The notes under the pieces: model-generated
What the model was told of the DNA's origin: nothing
The model's database searches: none
Seen by the model: only the letters and a program-made list of their open reading frames with translations
Program-made: the position numbers and the translations under genes
In this document: in pieces, positions 12,975 through 23,800 of the stretch
Layout: every line of letters starts with the position of its first letter
Position numbering within the stretch: position 1 is the first letter of the stretch
DNA from: Diatrype stigma
Taxonomy: Eukaryota; Ascomycota; Sordariomycetes; Xylariales; Diatrypaceae
Reading direction: 5' to 3'
Length of the DNA: 64,000 bases
Assembly: GCA_022225965.2 (NCBI GenBank)
Contig: JAKJXP020000004.1
Span: 434,001 to 498,000, forward strand

Positions 12975-13090
12975 CGGCAAATAAGCAAACGAAAGCAATT
13001 AACGAATCGAAATTATTATTACGTTATTATTATTATAAAAAGAAAAGTTTAAAAAATGAATCCTTTTAAACTTATAAACTATTTATATTT
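12975..13090. repeat. AT-rich repeat, copy A
   Basis: About 115 bp starting near gaaagcaattaacgaatcga and ending at aactatttatatt. It is matched by a second direct copy at 14350-14460, again differing mostly by A/G and T/C transitions. Confidence 0.7.
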
Positions 13091-13092
13091 AC

Positions 13093-13395
13093 AAATCATT
13101 TTAAATTAATAATAATAAAGTTTAATATAAAAACATAATATTAAATAAAACGTAAGCCCTTGCTTAATTAAATAATAACGACCCAGCAATAACGAAGCTG
13201 CTATTGCCCGCTTATAACGATATGCTTAAAAAGCAATATGCCAAAAGGGCAATAACAGAGCTGCTACTGCCGAATAAAACGAAACGGTACCGGCAATACT
13301 GCTACCAGCCTAATGCCTAAAAACGGAACGGCATCGGCAACGTTATTGCCAACGGCTTACGTACGTACGACGAAAATTAACTAAAAGCAGCCTAA
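13093..13395. repeat. Dispersed repeat, copy 2 (RIP-decayed)
   Basis: Direct copy of 12588-12905, about 505 bp further on, strongly AT-shifted. The differences are overwhelmingly C-to-T or G-to-A, the signature of repeat-induced point mutation. The outermost stretch gacttacgtacgtacgacgaa is nearly unchanged in both copies (g/a variation only), so alignment is unambiguous. Confidence 0.75.
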
Positions 13396-13469
13396 CTCTT
13401 GCTTTAAATTTTATTTATTTTTTAAATAAAAATAAATATATAATATATAAATAAATAACCGGGCTTCCG

Positions 13470-13705
13470 ATTAAAACCGCATTATAAGCGGCTATTCTTT
13501 TAAAACACGCATTTATTAATAAACGCCTTTATTACGTATTAAAAAAAACCTCCTAATAAATAAAAAAACCAATACGGTGCTTCTAAAAAACGTCGAATAT
13601 TCGAAAAAACCGCCGCATTATAAGCGGCTATTCTTTCGAAACACGCATTAAAAAAAACCTTTTAATAAATAAAAAAACCAATACGGTACTTTTAAAAAAC
13701 GTCGA
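13470..13705. repeat. Interleaved short direct repeats
   Basis: The hairpin-capable word ccgcattataagcggctatt occurs near 13475 and again near 13610, each followed by a cacgcatt word. The unit aataaataaaaaaaccaatacgg occurs near 13555 and 13665, each followed by aaaaacgtcgaat. These look like two diverged copies of a ~110-135 bp unit in AT-rich, non-coding DNA. Confidence 0.6.
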
Positions 13706-13867
13706 ATGTATTATGTAATTATTATAACGATTCGAATTCGAATAAATCGGTCGAATAAATCGGTCGGAAAAAAGAAAAACGAAAAAAAGGTCTAGCTTTC
13801 GTACCGTCGTTTTAACCTAAGCCGTAACGCAACCGCTTCGAAAACGCGTCGCTAATAATTAACTAAA

Positions 13868-14216
13868 CTTGCATACTATCGTAACCTAAATTCTCGCGAT
13901 ACGAAAAATTCCGAAAAAAAAACGTTATAAAAACGTAATAGCTAAGCTAAACTAATGCCATACCATCGAAGCCTCGAATTTCGCAATACGAGGAATTCTA
14001 AAGAGATGCGTTACTGGAACGCAGCGACTTGGCTAAACTTGCGTATCATCGTAGCCCGAAATCTCGCAATGCGAAAAATCCCGAAGAAATGCATTATTAA
14101 AACGTAACGGCTTAGCTAGGCTTGCATACCATCGTAACCCGAAATTTCGCGATATAAGAAATCCCAAAAGAAATGCATTAATGAAACGCGTTAATAAAAC
14201 GCACCGGCTTGGCTAA
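13868..14216. repeat. Four-copy ~85-bp tandem repeat
   Basis: Four diverged units begin at about 13868, 13951, 14037 and 14120. Each contains a cttgcat-accatcgtaacc-like start, a tcgc(g/a)at(a/g)cgaaaa(a/t)tcc-like middle and an aaacgtaacggcttagcta-like end. Units vary mainly by transitions, again consistent with RIP. It may be an internal tandem array of a degraded transposon. Confidence 0.65.
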
Positions 14217-14349
14217 GCTAGCGCCATCGTAACCTAAAACACAACGAAACCGTAACGAAAACGCATTAAAAACGCATAATCGAAAGAATAATAACAAAAA
14301 CAAACGAGGCTATAACTATTTCGAATTATTTAATAAATTCCGTAAAAAT

Positions 14350-14460
14350 TTAATAAACGAACGAAAGCAATTAACGAATCGAAGTTGTTATTGCGTTATT
14401 ATTATTATAAAAGGGAAAATTTAAAAGATAAATTCTTTTAAACCTATAAACTATTTATAT
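14350..14460. repeat. AT-rich repeat, copy B
   Basis: Second direct copy of the 12975-13090 repeat (shared gaaagcaattaacgaatcga start). With the first copy it brackets most of the decayed block, which may be the outline of an old mobile element; no transposase or reverse-transcriptase coding remains visible. Confidence 0.65.
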
Positions 14461-16343
14461 TATATTGCATAATAATTATACATATAACTTAGCACCACCT
14501 TATAGGTTTTATTAATATCTTTGGCCTTATATTATATAGGTATTTATAATACAGCTATGCCTTTAATAAAAAAGGCATGTATTATGCTTATGCATATTTT
14601 AGGATTATTTTATTAATTCTTATAATATATCTTAATGCGTGTAATACCTAATAATGGCTGCTTCTTTCTTAGGTGCTTATTAGTTCAATATGCATTTAAC
14701 ATACGTGTGCTGTTATAAATACCACTGGTAAAACCATACTCTCTTTTTCCAGGGCTCATCTCACTTCGGCAAGTTGGATATGAAGATATAGCAATGCAAT
14801 ACCTCAGGGCGAAGAATATATATACCTAGATATATTTAAATATTCATTATGGCAGTTTTAATGCGGTTCTTTATTTGAAAAACGCATCGAAGATATCTTA
14901 TTGGGTTGGGTTAAAATCGAACCTTTAAACATGTCATCAAGATTTACCCCTTCCTTTACTATGACTAAAGACGTTTAGTAAGTTATAATGGTAGCATATG
15001 ATTTGAGATAGGTTTCTAACTAGAAATAGTCAGCTCAAAAAGCCGTCGTCTTCAGCCTTAAGAAAGGAAATAACAGCTATGTTTCTAGCTGAAAGCTGCA
15101 GCAGGGTCGAGAGGCTTTCTTTCGGTGAATCTAAAGCCATGGCCAGTGTTGTGGGAGCCCAGAGAACTGAGGGAACTGAGAACTACTTAAAGGACTGGCA
15201 GAAGAATTGGGACAGGATGAGCAGCGAGAAACGAAAATAAGGGTAAAGGGCACAAGGAAAGAATAAGTTGTATCTTGGCATGCTAGCTAGTAACATACAC
15301 CCTAAGATTAATTCAAGGGGTTCAGCAATACTGAGTATTAGTGTTAGTATATCAGGGGTTCGCATAGTAATAATATAGACCCGCGGTGACGAACCTAGAA
15401 TAAAGAATTACTTAATGTGGAATATGACATGAATTACTTGGGTCTGTGAGCAAATAGGGTCAAGTTTGGTGGGATTGTATGGATTGATGACTGCATACTA
15501 TCTACAAGTATAAGGGGGTCCTAGGTGGTGGTGCGCCCCGTTTTAGGCTACAATCCGGTAACCTAGTAGGCAGCCTAGGGCCCTCTTTGACATTCCCATA
15601 CTATGCATTCCTCAGCATTACCCTTTTCTGCCTTATCCATGAAGGCCCGCTGCCTGCTCACAGGGTTCAATGTTGGATTAACTAATGTCTGTGACATGTG
15701 GAGTTAGGTACAGGTACTTACATATGTATGTATGTACATGTAGGTCTGCACTGTTTGACTACCCCAAGCTTGTGTCACTTTGTGCTCCGTAGGCACTTAA
15801 GTAACCATACATGGCTTTATGGGTTGCATTGGTTATCAGAATGCGCCCATTGTCCTCAGGCGAGGTCCAATTAGATAGTTCACCTGCTTCGCATATCTCA
15901 TTATATGCATTCATTGCAACTTGAGCTTTAGTAAATAAGGCATCTACATATGCGACTCCTACTGTCTACATATGTAATGCCTCCTATGTTAGCATAGCCT
16001 ATCCTGCCTATTGTACAAACCGTGCACCAAGCATACCTGTCGGAGCCAAACATTGAATACATTTAAAGGGGTACTTAGGTACCTACATATACGATAAGGC
16101 CGGTGACACAAGTAACGTGAACTCTTGAACTTATCTTTTTTGCATTTTTCCATTGCGCAAGGAAATACAAGTTGGGTAATCTTTGTTCTTCCCCGCCTGT
16201 GGCTGTTCAGGCCACGTTAAGCAACAACAACGTTAACCACCAACAACGTTGACCACCAACAAAGTCAGAACCTATTTTCCCCTCTTTCCTAGAGAGATCC
16301 CCAAGATTGTGCCACAAACCCAATTGCCCCGAAGCAACTCGTA
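14461..16343. other. AT-rich to normal spacer
   Basis: No supported gene. Composition returns towards the genome norm after about 14750. From 15700 onward there are scattered TACATATGTATG words like those in other spacers. The last few hundred bases are upstream sequence of the DUF4188 gene. Confidence 0.45.
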
Positions 16344-17238
16344 ATGGCCACTCAAGGGTTTCAGGGGCTCTTGGAGCCCCAGAAGGATCGAGTCCCAATT
16401 AGCATCATATTCGGCCTTACAGTGAGTGGCAACTTCCTGTCCAACCTTTCCGACGCATGATACTAACAATTAGAAGCAACTCGTGAAGGATACCGTCAAA
16501 TCTCGCACGCTCCTGGCGACCGGCGCGTTAGGCCAGGTACTTCTCCTACAGTTCTTACCAACGCGCCTGGCAATCCTTCCAGCTGGGCTCTTCTGCCTGC
16601 ATTCCATCATCACCACGGCAGCGCAAATCATACGCGGCGACTTGAAGAGCGCCATCATTCCCGGCCGAAGCACTGCCCAGCTTCCCCACCGCGAGTCGGG
16701 AGCGTACGGCACCGACCCTGCCGCAGAGCCCGTCGTCGTCTTCCACTTCGGCGTCCGCTTCAGCCACCCGCTGGGCCTCCTCAGCCCCGGCGGTCCGGAG
16801 ATCAACGAGCACTTCCAGAAGTGCCTGGCGCTGGTGCAAGCGGATGCGGACTCGTACGGCCTGCTCGGCTTTTCGAACTGGCGCGGTGCTGACGCCGAGA
16901 CCAACAACACCATCCTGCTGGTGTTCTACTTCCGGGATGTCGAGGGTCTCCACCGCTTCGCCCACGGCAAGGTCCACCGCGATGCGTGGGACTGGACCAT
17001 CAAGGCCGGCCATAAGCATATCGGCTTCTTCCACGAGACCTTCTGCGTGCCCCGCAAGGCGTACGAGAGCATCTACGTCAACATGCCGCCGACCCTGTTC
17101 GGGCGGACTAGCGTCAAGTGCAAGGACGATGGGGAGGGCGAGCAGGTGGTTAGCACGCTTGTGAGTGCTGATGGCCCGCTGAAGACCATGGTGCGCAGGT
17201 TGGGATACCAGTCAGAGAAGCAGTTACGCGGTAAATGA
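16344..17238 (+). CDS. DUF4188 family protein (paralog 1)
   Basis: 280 aa from two exons. The main frame begins without an ATG; a short first exon (16344-16421) supplies the start and is joined across a 52-nt intron (16422-16473; GTGAGT donor, TACTAAC branch, TAG acceptor) in phase 0. The N-terminus is hydrophobic (LGQVLLLQFLPTRLAILPAG), likely one or two membrane segments. The core has VVVFHFGVRFSHPLG, GLLGFSNWRGADAETNN, ILLVFYFRDVEGLHRFAHGK and GFFHETFCVPRKAYESIYVN, the pattern of fungal DUF4188 proteins, often annotated as monooxygenase-like with an unproven reaction. It is the most divergent of three such genes in this window. The same-strand NmrA-like reductase starts about 530 bp downstream. 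Confidence 0.8.
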
Positions 17239-17771
17239 TACCCTTCGGCGTTAGGCCACAGGGCAGTCAATCAAGGGGGTTTGCGCGTCTTGATCTTAGC
17301 TCTAGTTTGCCTTCCTCCCGGACTCATGTGGCTATAACTGGGACAACATGACTGCATCTGAATTGGATCAATGATACGGCCTCAATCTCCGATAATACAA
17401 TTCAGGACGGAGACAACTAGAGTGCATGAGGAGTTAACGGTCCTTTCATCACAATACACATAAATCGTCCATTTGATCTAAACCCCAAAATCGTTAGTTT
17501 AGACGCTAGATTTGTTAGTCACGTCCCGATCAAGCAAGCCCGGCCGGCCTGGGCCGAGACTTTGGGGCACGTTTAAAGCCGTTATATCCACCGGCGCCGA
17601 GCCAAACCCCTAGTCTTCCCGAACGCGTCTGCTATACTTGCTTGCACTTATTCGAGATTCTTGATGGAATATCCAATGTCTACAAATACATGTCTATTAT
17701 CCTGCCCGCTTATCATACACGGAAATGGTTTACCAGTATAACAAGTATCACCTGTCATTACAACGACCACC
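17239..17771. other. Spacer between DUF4188 and NmrA-like genes
   Basis: Non-coding; presumed terminator of the upstream gene and promoter of the downstream one. No motif stands out. Confidence 0.4.
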
Positions 17772-18941
17772 ATGGCCAGAGGATATAGCAAAGACCAGCC
17801 TCAAGGCTTCACCAACCGCATCGAGAGGGTTGCAATTGTAGGGGTAAGTCCATTCTGTCCAGCTTTAATGCACACCTTGAAACAGCCCCCTTTCTCCCGA
17901 GCTAACCAAATACTTACTACACAGGCCGGCGGCCACATGGGCAAGCACCTGACAGAGCACCTTCTCAAGACCGGAAAGCACATCGTGACGGCCATCACGC
18001 GTCCCGAGAGCACCAGCAAACTGCCAGAAGGTGTCCACGTTGCCCGTGTCGACTACACCGGCGGCGACGATGACACCGCCCTGATCGACACCCTCCGCGG
18101 CCACCAAGCCCTGATCATCACGCTGTCGATCGCCGCCCCGCGCAGCACCACCATGAGCAAGCTGCTGCGCGCCGCGGCCGCGGCCGGCGTGTCGTACGTG
18201 CTGCCGAACTGGTTCGGCCACGACCCGGCCAACGAGGCCCTGTGCGACGACAGCCTGCTCCGCCCGGGCCGCGACGAGCTGCGCGCCGAGGTCGCGCGCC
18301 TCGGGGACCACGCCCCCCGCCTCATCTTCCTCGCCTGCGGCTTCTGGTACGAATTCAGCCTGGCCGGCGGGCCGGACCGCTTCGGCTTCGACTTCGCGCG
18401 CCGCTCGCTCGTGATGTTCGGCGACGGCGGCGACGACGTGCCCATCCGCGTCAGCACGTGGCCGCAGTGCGGCCGCGCCGTCGCGGCCCTGCTGAGCCTC
18501 CCGGAGCTCCCGCACGACGAGGGCGATGATCGATCCTCGGCGGCGACGCTGTCGCGGTTCTGCGACGACGGTAGCGATAATAACAATTCTACGGTTCCCA
18601 CCGCGGTCTACATCTCGAGCTTCCGCATCTCGCAGCGCGACATGTTCGAGAGCGTCAAGCGCGTCACGGGCACGGCCGACGCCGACTGGACCGTGACGCG
18701 CGGGGAGCCGGCCGAGAAGCGCTGGCGCGACGGCCGCGCGGCGATCGACGGGGGCGATTTCAGCGCCTTCACCAAGATGCTGTACAGTCGCATGTTCGTC
18801 CCCGGCGGCGATGATAGCGACTACGAGTCCGGGCGGGTCCTGCACAATGACGTGCTGGGCCTGCCGGTGGAGGACCTGGATGCGTGTACGGCTGTTAGCG
18901 TTCGTATGGGTGAGAAGGGCGAGGTGGCGCATTCGCATTAG
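17772..18941 (+). CDS. NmrA-like / isoflavone-reductase-type NAD(P)-binding protein
   Basis: 362 aa after removing intron 17844-17924 (81 nt, GTAAGT...CACAG, phase 0). Splicing restores the Rossmann motif VAIVGAGGHMGKHLTEHLLK, which the unspliced frame would interrupt, so the intron is well supported. Later features are ITRPESTSKLPEGV (cofactor-selectivity loop), LIITLSIAAPRSTTMSKLL and VLPNWFGHDP. The architecture is that of atypical short-chain reductases (NmrA, isoflavone/phenylcoumaran reductase), which either reduce small substrates with NADPH or act as redox sensors. Codons are very GC-rich. Neighbours are a DUF4188 protein upstream and a CmcJ-like oxygenase downstream on the other strand, a plausible small tailoring group. 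Confidence 0.85.
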   Translation: MARGYSKDQPQGFTNRIERVAIVGVSPFCPALMHTLKQPPFSRANQILTTQAGGHMGKHLTEHLLKTGKHIVTAITRPESTSKLPEGVHVARVDYTGGDDDTALIDTLRGHQALIITLSIAAPRSTTMSKLLRAAAAAGVSYVLPNWFGHDPANEALCDDSLLRPGRDELRAEVARLGDHAPRLIFLACGFWYEFSLAGGPDRFGFDFARRSLVMFGDGGDDVPIRVSTWPQCGRAVAALLSLPELPHDEGDDRSSAATLSRFCDDGSDNNNSTVPTAVYISSFRISQRDMFESVKRVTGTADADWTVTRGEPAEKRWRDGRAAIDGGDFSAFTKMLYSRMFVPGGDDSDYESGRVLHNDVLGLPVEDLDACTAVSVRMGEKGEVAHSH

Positions 18942-19781
18942 ATAAGGGGGGCTAGTTATAGTCTGTTAATTAGCTAGATTGGACATTTGTGCCCATAGCC
19001 GATCTTTCGTCGTTGTACATAGTCGATATCTCTGTTACAATGCTGTTAAGACATGACACATGCAGGTGCTGCGGTTCCGTTTGGCATATTGACCTTGTTG
19101 GTCCGCTGACCCGACGACTCGTAGATTTATCGGTCGTGTCAAGTATATTCTGCATCAGCTTCTTCTAGCTTGTGTCAGCAGATCACAGAGATTTGGAGTC
19201 TGCCAGATATGGTGGTATGTCGTAATGCTCGGAGCAGCCGTCGGCTAGATATCACCTGGCAATCTGAAGACCCGGATACACATCACGTTGCAATACATTG
19301 CGGACTTATATGAAACAAATGACGAGCCTAAAACTTTGAAGTTCCCTGTCAACAGGGATCAAGGGACATACCACTCACTAATTTCGGAGTACCTGAAAAT
19401 CGGCATGCTTTCAGTGTTCGGTCATCGGTAGGATAGGGTAGGGACTCGTGGAGCCCTGTAGCGTTGTGTTCAATGGGGTTCAAGATACGAAGATATGCTC
19501 AAAATCCATGGCCGAATAGGGGGGGCGTATTTGTGGGGTTCAACATGGAAACAGGAGTTCAGCAGTAGTTGCCTCCTCCAGGCTTGACTCGATGGTGAAA
19601 ATAAACTGATCAAATTTGTTCAACTGACGAACGCCTATAAAAGCCAAGATAGCTTTGCCAACCAGGCCCCAACCCCATATGAGTCCCTCGATCCCTCGAT
19701 ATATACATAATGACAAAGGAAAGTAATGCTTCAACCAAGCCCCGGACCACCCAGTCAATCAACCTTGCAACGCAAAGCCAC
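18942..19781. other. Convergent spacer
   Basis: Between the 3' ends of the NmrA-like gene and the CmcJ-like gene. Only short random frames; no repeat or RNA recognised. Confidence 0.4.
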
Positions 19782-20852
19782 TTACACCGCAATAGGTGCA
19801 GCGGGTGCGGGAGTAGGGGCGGCCTCCTCCTCTATGGGGTCCCAGAAGCACCAAGTCCGACACTCGATGGACGTGCGGGCGGGCGCGGCGTCATCAGTGC
19901 TGTCGTCCCAGAAGCCGCCGTGGGGGCAGACCTTGTTCTCGTCGGAGTCGAAGGACGAGAAGACCCAGGCCTCGTCGACCTGGAGGCGGCTGGCGTAGCG
20001 GTACTTGTAGTGGGGGTTGTCGACAAGGACGACGTCGTGGGCCTTGACGCCGCGCTGGACGACGCGCGGGTCGTTGGCCGAGTAGATCTTAGCTAGGTTC
20101 TTCTCATATTTGAAGCCGCCCGGGATGTCGCTCGTGTCAATGAACATAAGCGGCCACCGGTCGACCGTCTTGCCGATGCCGCGCCACACGTTGACCTGCG
20201 CGAACCGCCGGTGCGTCCGCATCAGCCGGTTGCCCTCCTCGACGCCGAACACGTCCCGCACGCCGTTGGCGCCGGTCGTCATGTCGCGGTCGGTGTGGGC
20301 CAGCGGCAGCGCGCTCGCGTTGGACTTGCGCGACGCGATGAAGTCGGTCGGCTTCTCGAACTGGTGCCGCGTGCGGAAGATGTACGGCTTGACGATGGCC
20401 GCGCCCGTCACCTGCTGCACCAGCTTCTGCACCTCGGGGTAGTAGGCGTTCTGGATGAACTCCTGGCCCTCGGGCGTCCGGCCGTTGGAGAACTGGTCGG
20501 GGTGCATCTGCGTCTTGTGGTCGACCAGCTGGTACCCGTTGCCGTGGAAGGTCGGCTTCACCTCGTAGTCCCGCACATCCTCCACCGTGATGGGGACCTC
20601 CAGGGGCGGGTTGATGTTAGTGGACCCGGTAGCGTAGTCAATGTAGGCGTCTTTGCCGTCCTTGGTGCCGTTGAACATGCCGGTCACACCGGTCGTCGTG
20701 CGGACCTTCTTGGGAGCCTCTTCCGCGATAGCCTCCGTCACGGCGGGCGCGATGTCCGCAACTTCTTTGATCTCGACATCGGGAACAACAGCCTTTTGAG
20801 AAGTGGTCGGGAGAGTTTCAGCCGAGGCTACGTGGACTTCGGTGATAGACAT
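19782..20852 (-). CDS. CmcJ/AsaB-like hydroxylase/desaturase
   Basis: Single-exon 356-aa protein. The frame extends 23 codons further upstream but without an ATG, so 20852 is chosen. Family marks are AYYPEVQKLVQQVTGAAIV, PLAHTDRDMTTGANGVRDVF (candidate Fe-binding HxD), FAQVNVWRGIGKTVDRWPLM and YRYASRLQVDEAWVFSSFDS. These match the fungal CmcJ/AsaB group related to cephamycin 7-alpha-methoxylase chain and GA4 desaturase, regarded as iron/2-oxoglutarate-type oxygenases found in secondary-metabolism clusters. An Ala/Glu-rich N-terminal extension (about 50 residues) and an Ala/Pro-rich tail flank the core. The substrate is unknown. Confidence 0.8.
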   Translation of the reverse strand: MSITEVHVASAETLPTTSQKAVVPDVEIKEVADIAPAVTEAIAEEAPKKVRTTTGVTGMFNGTKDGKDAYIDYATGSTNINPPLEVPITVEDVRDYEVKPTFHGNGYQLVDHKTQMHPDQFSNGRTPEGQEFIQNAYYPEVQKLVQQVTGAAIVKPYIFRTRHQFEKPTDFIASRKSNASALPLAHTDRDMTTGANGVRDVFGVEEGNRLMRTHRRFAQVNVWRGIGKTVDRWPLMFIDTSDIPGGFKYEKNLAKIYSANDPRVVQRGVKAHDVVLVDNPHYKYRYASRLQVDEAWVFSSFDSDENKVCPHGGFWDDSTDDAAPARTSIECRTWCFWDPIEEEAAPTPAPAAPIAV

Positions 20853-23800
20853 TTTGTAAGGAGACAGTTGTGATATATGGGAGAGGTTGAATGTGTAATA
20901 ATGTAGTATGGAGGATTGCAATGGCTAAAGTGGCGTTTTGCTATCAGCGATTGACGTTGAGATGAGTTGAGCTGACCTACATGAGCAGCGTGATCGTTGA
21001 TCGAGATAAGATTTATACTATCCCACGACACGGACTTCCAAGACGTTTCAATTCCTTCAATACGGAGTTGCTCGAGCTCGTCGTATGATGGTGGCAGTCC
21101 AGAAGATACTCAACCAGCCTGTTGGGCCGGTAAGATCTACAATTAGATACATGTTGGTGGCTGAGACGGTGTTGCGACCGGGGTGTGGTTGAGGGCAAAG
21201 TAAGAGCTAGTGGATGTGAGGATGGAAGGATTGTGGGATCACAGGATGACAGGACCGCTGCAAAATATTCGTCCGGCTCGGCACGCAACCCGGCGGGGCG
21301 GGAAGGGTGGAACCATCGGACCACCGTAGATGATGGTGAAAGCCGTGAAAGATTCGATCTTTACATAGCGAAGCCGTTCCGTACATCGTGGGAATGTGAG
21401 CGATTCGGAAGCTCATCACGGGTTTTTGTCACACTTGATCTCCGTGTGTTCTCCCGCCTGTTGCGGCGCTTCGTGCTTCAAATGACCCGCTGATCAGCAC
21501 CGCATTGTCATCACCTAGAAAATGCTGAATGGGCATTACCTACTCTACTATTGTGTCATTCCATGATTTATCAACCGTCCATTTTGATTTCAAAAAGACC
21601 TGCGATTGTCCGATTGGCATGGAGGTCGTCAATCCTTCAAGTCCGACACGACACGCTCACGCCGGACAGTAAGCTTTTCGTAGCTGCTTGTTTATCACCC
21701 TCTTTCCGTTCTCTGAAATTACCCGTAGATATATTGTTTTCGTCATTAGCATCCTGTGGTCAATTTCGCTCGTTCATCAGTTGGAGATCTGTCCGACAGA
21801 ATATTCCATCCCAGTAGTATACTTAGTCAGGGGGGCTTTGCGGCCTGTATCGAATCCCACACCAAGCATGTTACATGATCTGATGGCGACCTTAAAGCTC
21901 TCTGGAACACTAGATAACGGGGGCAATATCGTAAATAATTCAAGTGTAATTTTTGGATTCATCATCATATTGTTGATACATTCACAATCACTACCGACAT
22001 GAAGTAAATCCTATGTCGCTGTACAATACGTTATTACTTGACACCAGCAATCCTACCTTTTTTCGCCGCGGCAGACAACCTCAAGCGAGGTCGATCAGCA
22101 AAATTGACTGACCGTGCCTCCTGCAAGATTGGTGTGTCTGAATGATATCAGTGAACTGCCAGGGTGGGTTAATTACGAAGACGCCGATGGTTCCCCAACG
22201 CATGATGCCTTTCTGTCAGGATATGCATTGAACTAAGACAACACTCTCGAGATTGTAACACCCTCTATTTCTTCCAATGGTCAAAAGTGATTCCCTTAGA
22301 CTTCGTCAATTTGTTGCAGCCTGTCTCGTTCTTATCTCCTTCAACTCATCCTCGGTAGATGGTCGAGAACGTGTTCCACGGAAGGCTCGCTTATTACGAT
22401 GGACCCCATGCTAGCACTTCTATAATTTAGAACCTCTGTGTAGCCTTTCGAAAACTCCGAAACCCCCTGCCTAGATCTACCGTCATTGATGCCTGCCCTT
22501 GTTGCCTGCCAGCGCTATCATCGCTCCACACACGAAGAAGCTACCCCCCGATGATTCTACGGCATCTCAATGAAAATGTGAAACTTTACGCGACCCGCTT
22601 GTCTTCGGGTAGAAATTGTAGAATCTAAAAAGCTAGTTGATCATGGTCTGTTGAGAAAAGCTCCCATGTATCCTCTTTACCCGCAGCTGCTAGTCTCTGG
22701 GAACATGTGATTCCGAGCAACGGTATACATGGCACATCCCTTTTTGGACCAGTCTGTTAGTCTTAATGCAAGAGCTGCTAGAAACATCACCATAAGAGTT
22801 CAACGAGGGCACCTATGAAAATCAGACACATCAGAGAGCGTGACGTCAATATATTGAAGTCTTCTAACTATCGTCTGGGAACGGGGCTTAAGTCTGTACT
22901 AGGCGGCCTAGGCTTCAGCTTGCCCAGCGGCCTTGAGGCGTCATATTATCTCGTTACTTGGATTTCTTAACCTCGATCAATACATCATACTCAAGCATCT
23001 TCTCACCTCGAACAGTGCCGCGGAGAGATAGGTAGAGCCTGACGCCACGGCGCAAAGCTCACCTATGAAGAAGACCACAGAGAGATGGCGCAAAGGCCCT
23101 CAGCGCAACGGTTTCCCCAACACCTTCCTTTCAGGAACCGGCGATCTGTGTAACGACGGCGCCGTTGGTCCCCGGGACAGTAGGCTTGGCGATGCGTCCA
23201 CGTAGCATATTGAGACGATGTGACGATTCTCATGTCTCGTGAGGCTGCCTTTATTGGGCCAAGGCAGCGGGGACGAAATAACACTGCATGACAACGGCCC
23301 TTGGCGTGTTGTTGACGCCGACAGATGTGCTACGATGATGCCTCGACGGAGGAGGATAGTTTGTGCGACGCGTCATCCTGCGAAGGCTGGGTTCCATTCC
23401 ACCTGAGAGCCCGCAATCCTGAGTGCATATCCGCATAGCAAGTAGGTACCGAAGGCAACGAGAACACCCGCAGCACTTTAAGGCTAAATGGAAAGACAGT
23501 AGTAGTCACTGGAGACGATGTTATTGCGAGCATTCTTGTTACGTAGTCGATACCATCTGGCCTCGTCGGTCAGTGGGAGAGCGAAACCCTTCGCCGCTAG
23601 CGACTGTGGTAAGGGGCTGTGGCCGCTTTCTCCTGAGTCCTGACATCCTATATCCCACCATCCTATGATCCCTTGGACGGCCGTTGAAGGAAGCTCCGAA
23701 GTTGGAAAAACGTTCTGACCCACTCTTTAGTTTGAGCCGCGGGCTTGGTCTAGGCAATAATAGTCCAACGCCCAGGGGACGCCCACGGGCCGTCCAGGGG

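Noticed and set aside
17865..18938. 357-codon minus-strand frame opposite the NmrA-like gene
   Set aside because: Arises from high GC at third codon positions of the real gene; the plus-strand protein has clear Rossmann motifs.
20211..20873. 220-codon plus-strand frame opposite the CmcJ-like gene
   Set aside because: Antisense shadow with repetitive Arg/Val/His composition; no start context or motif.
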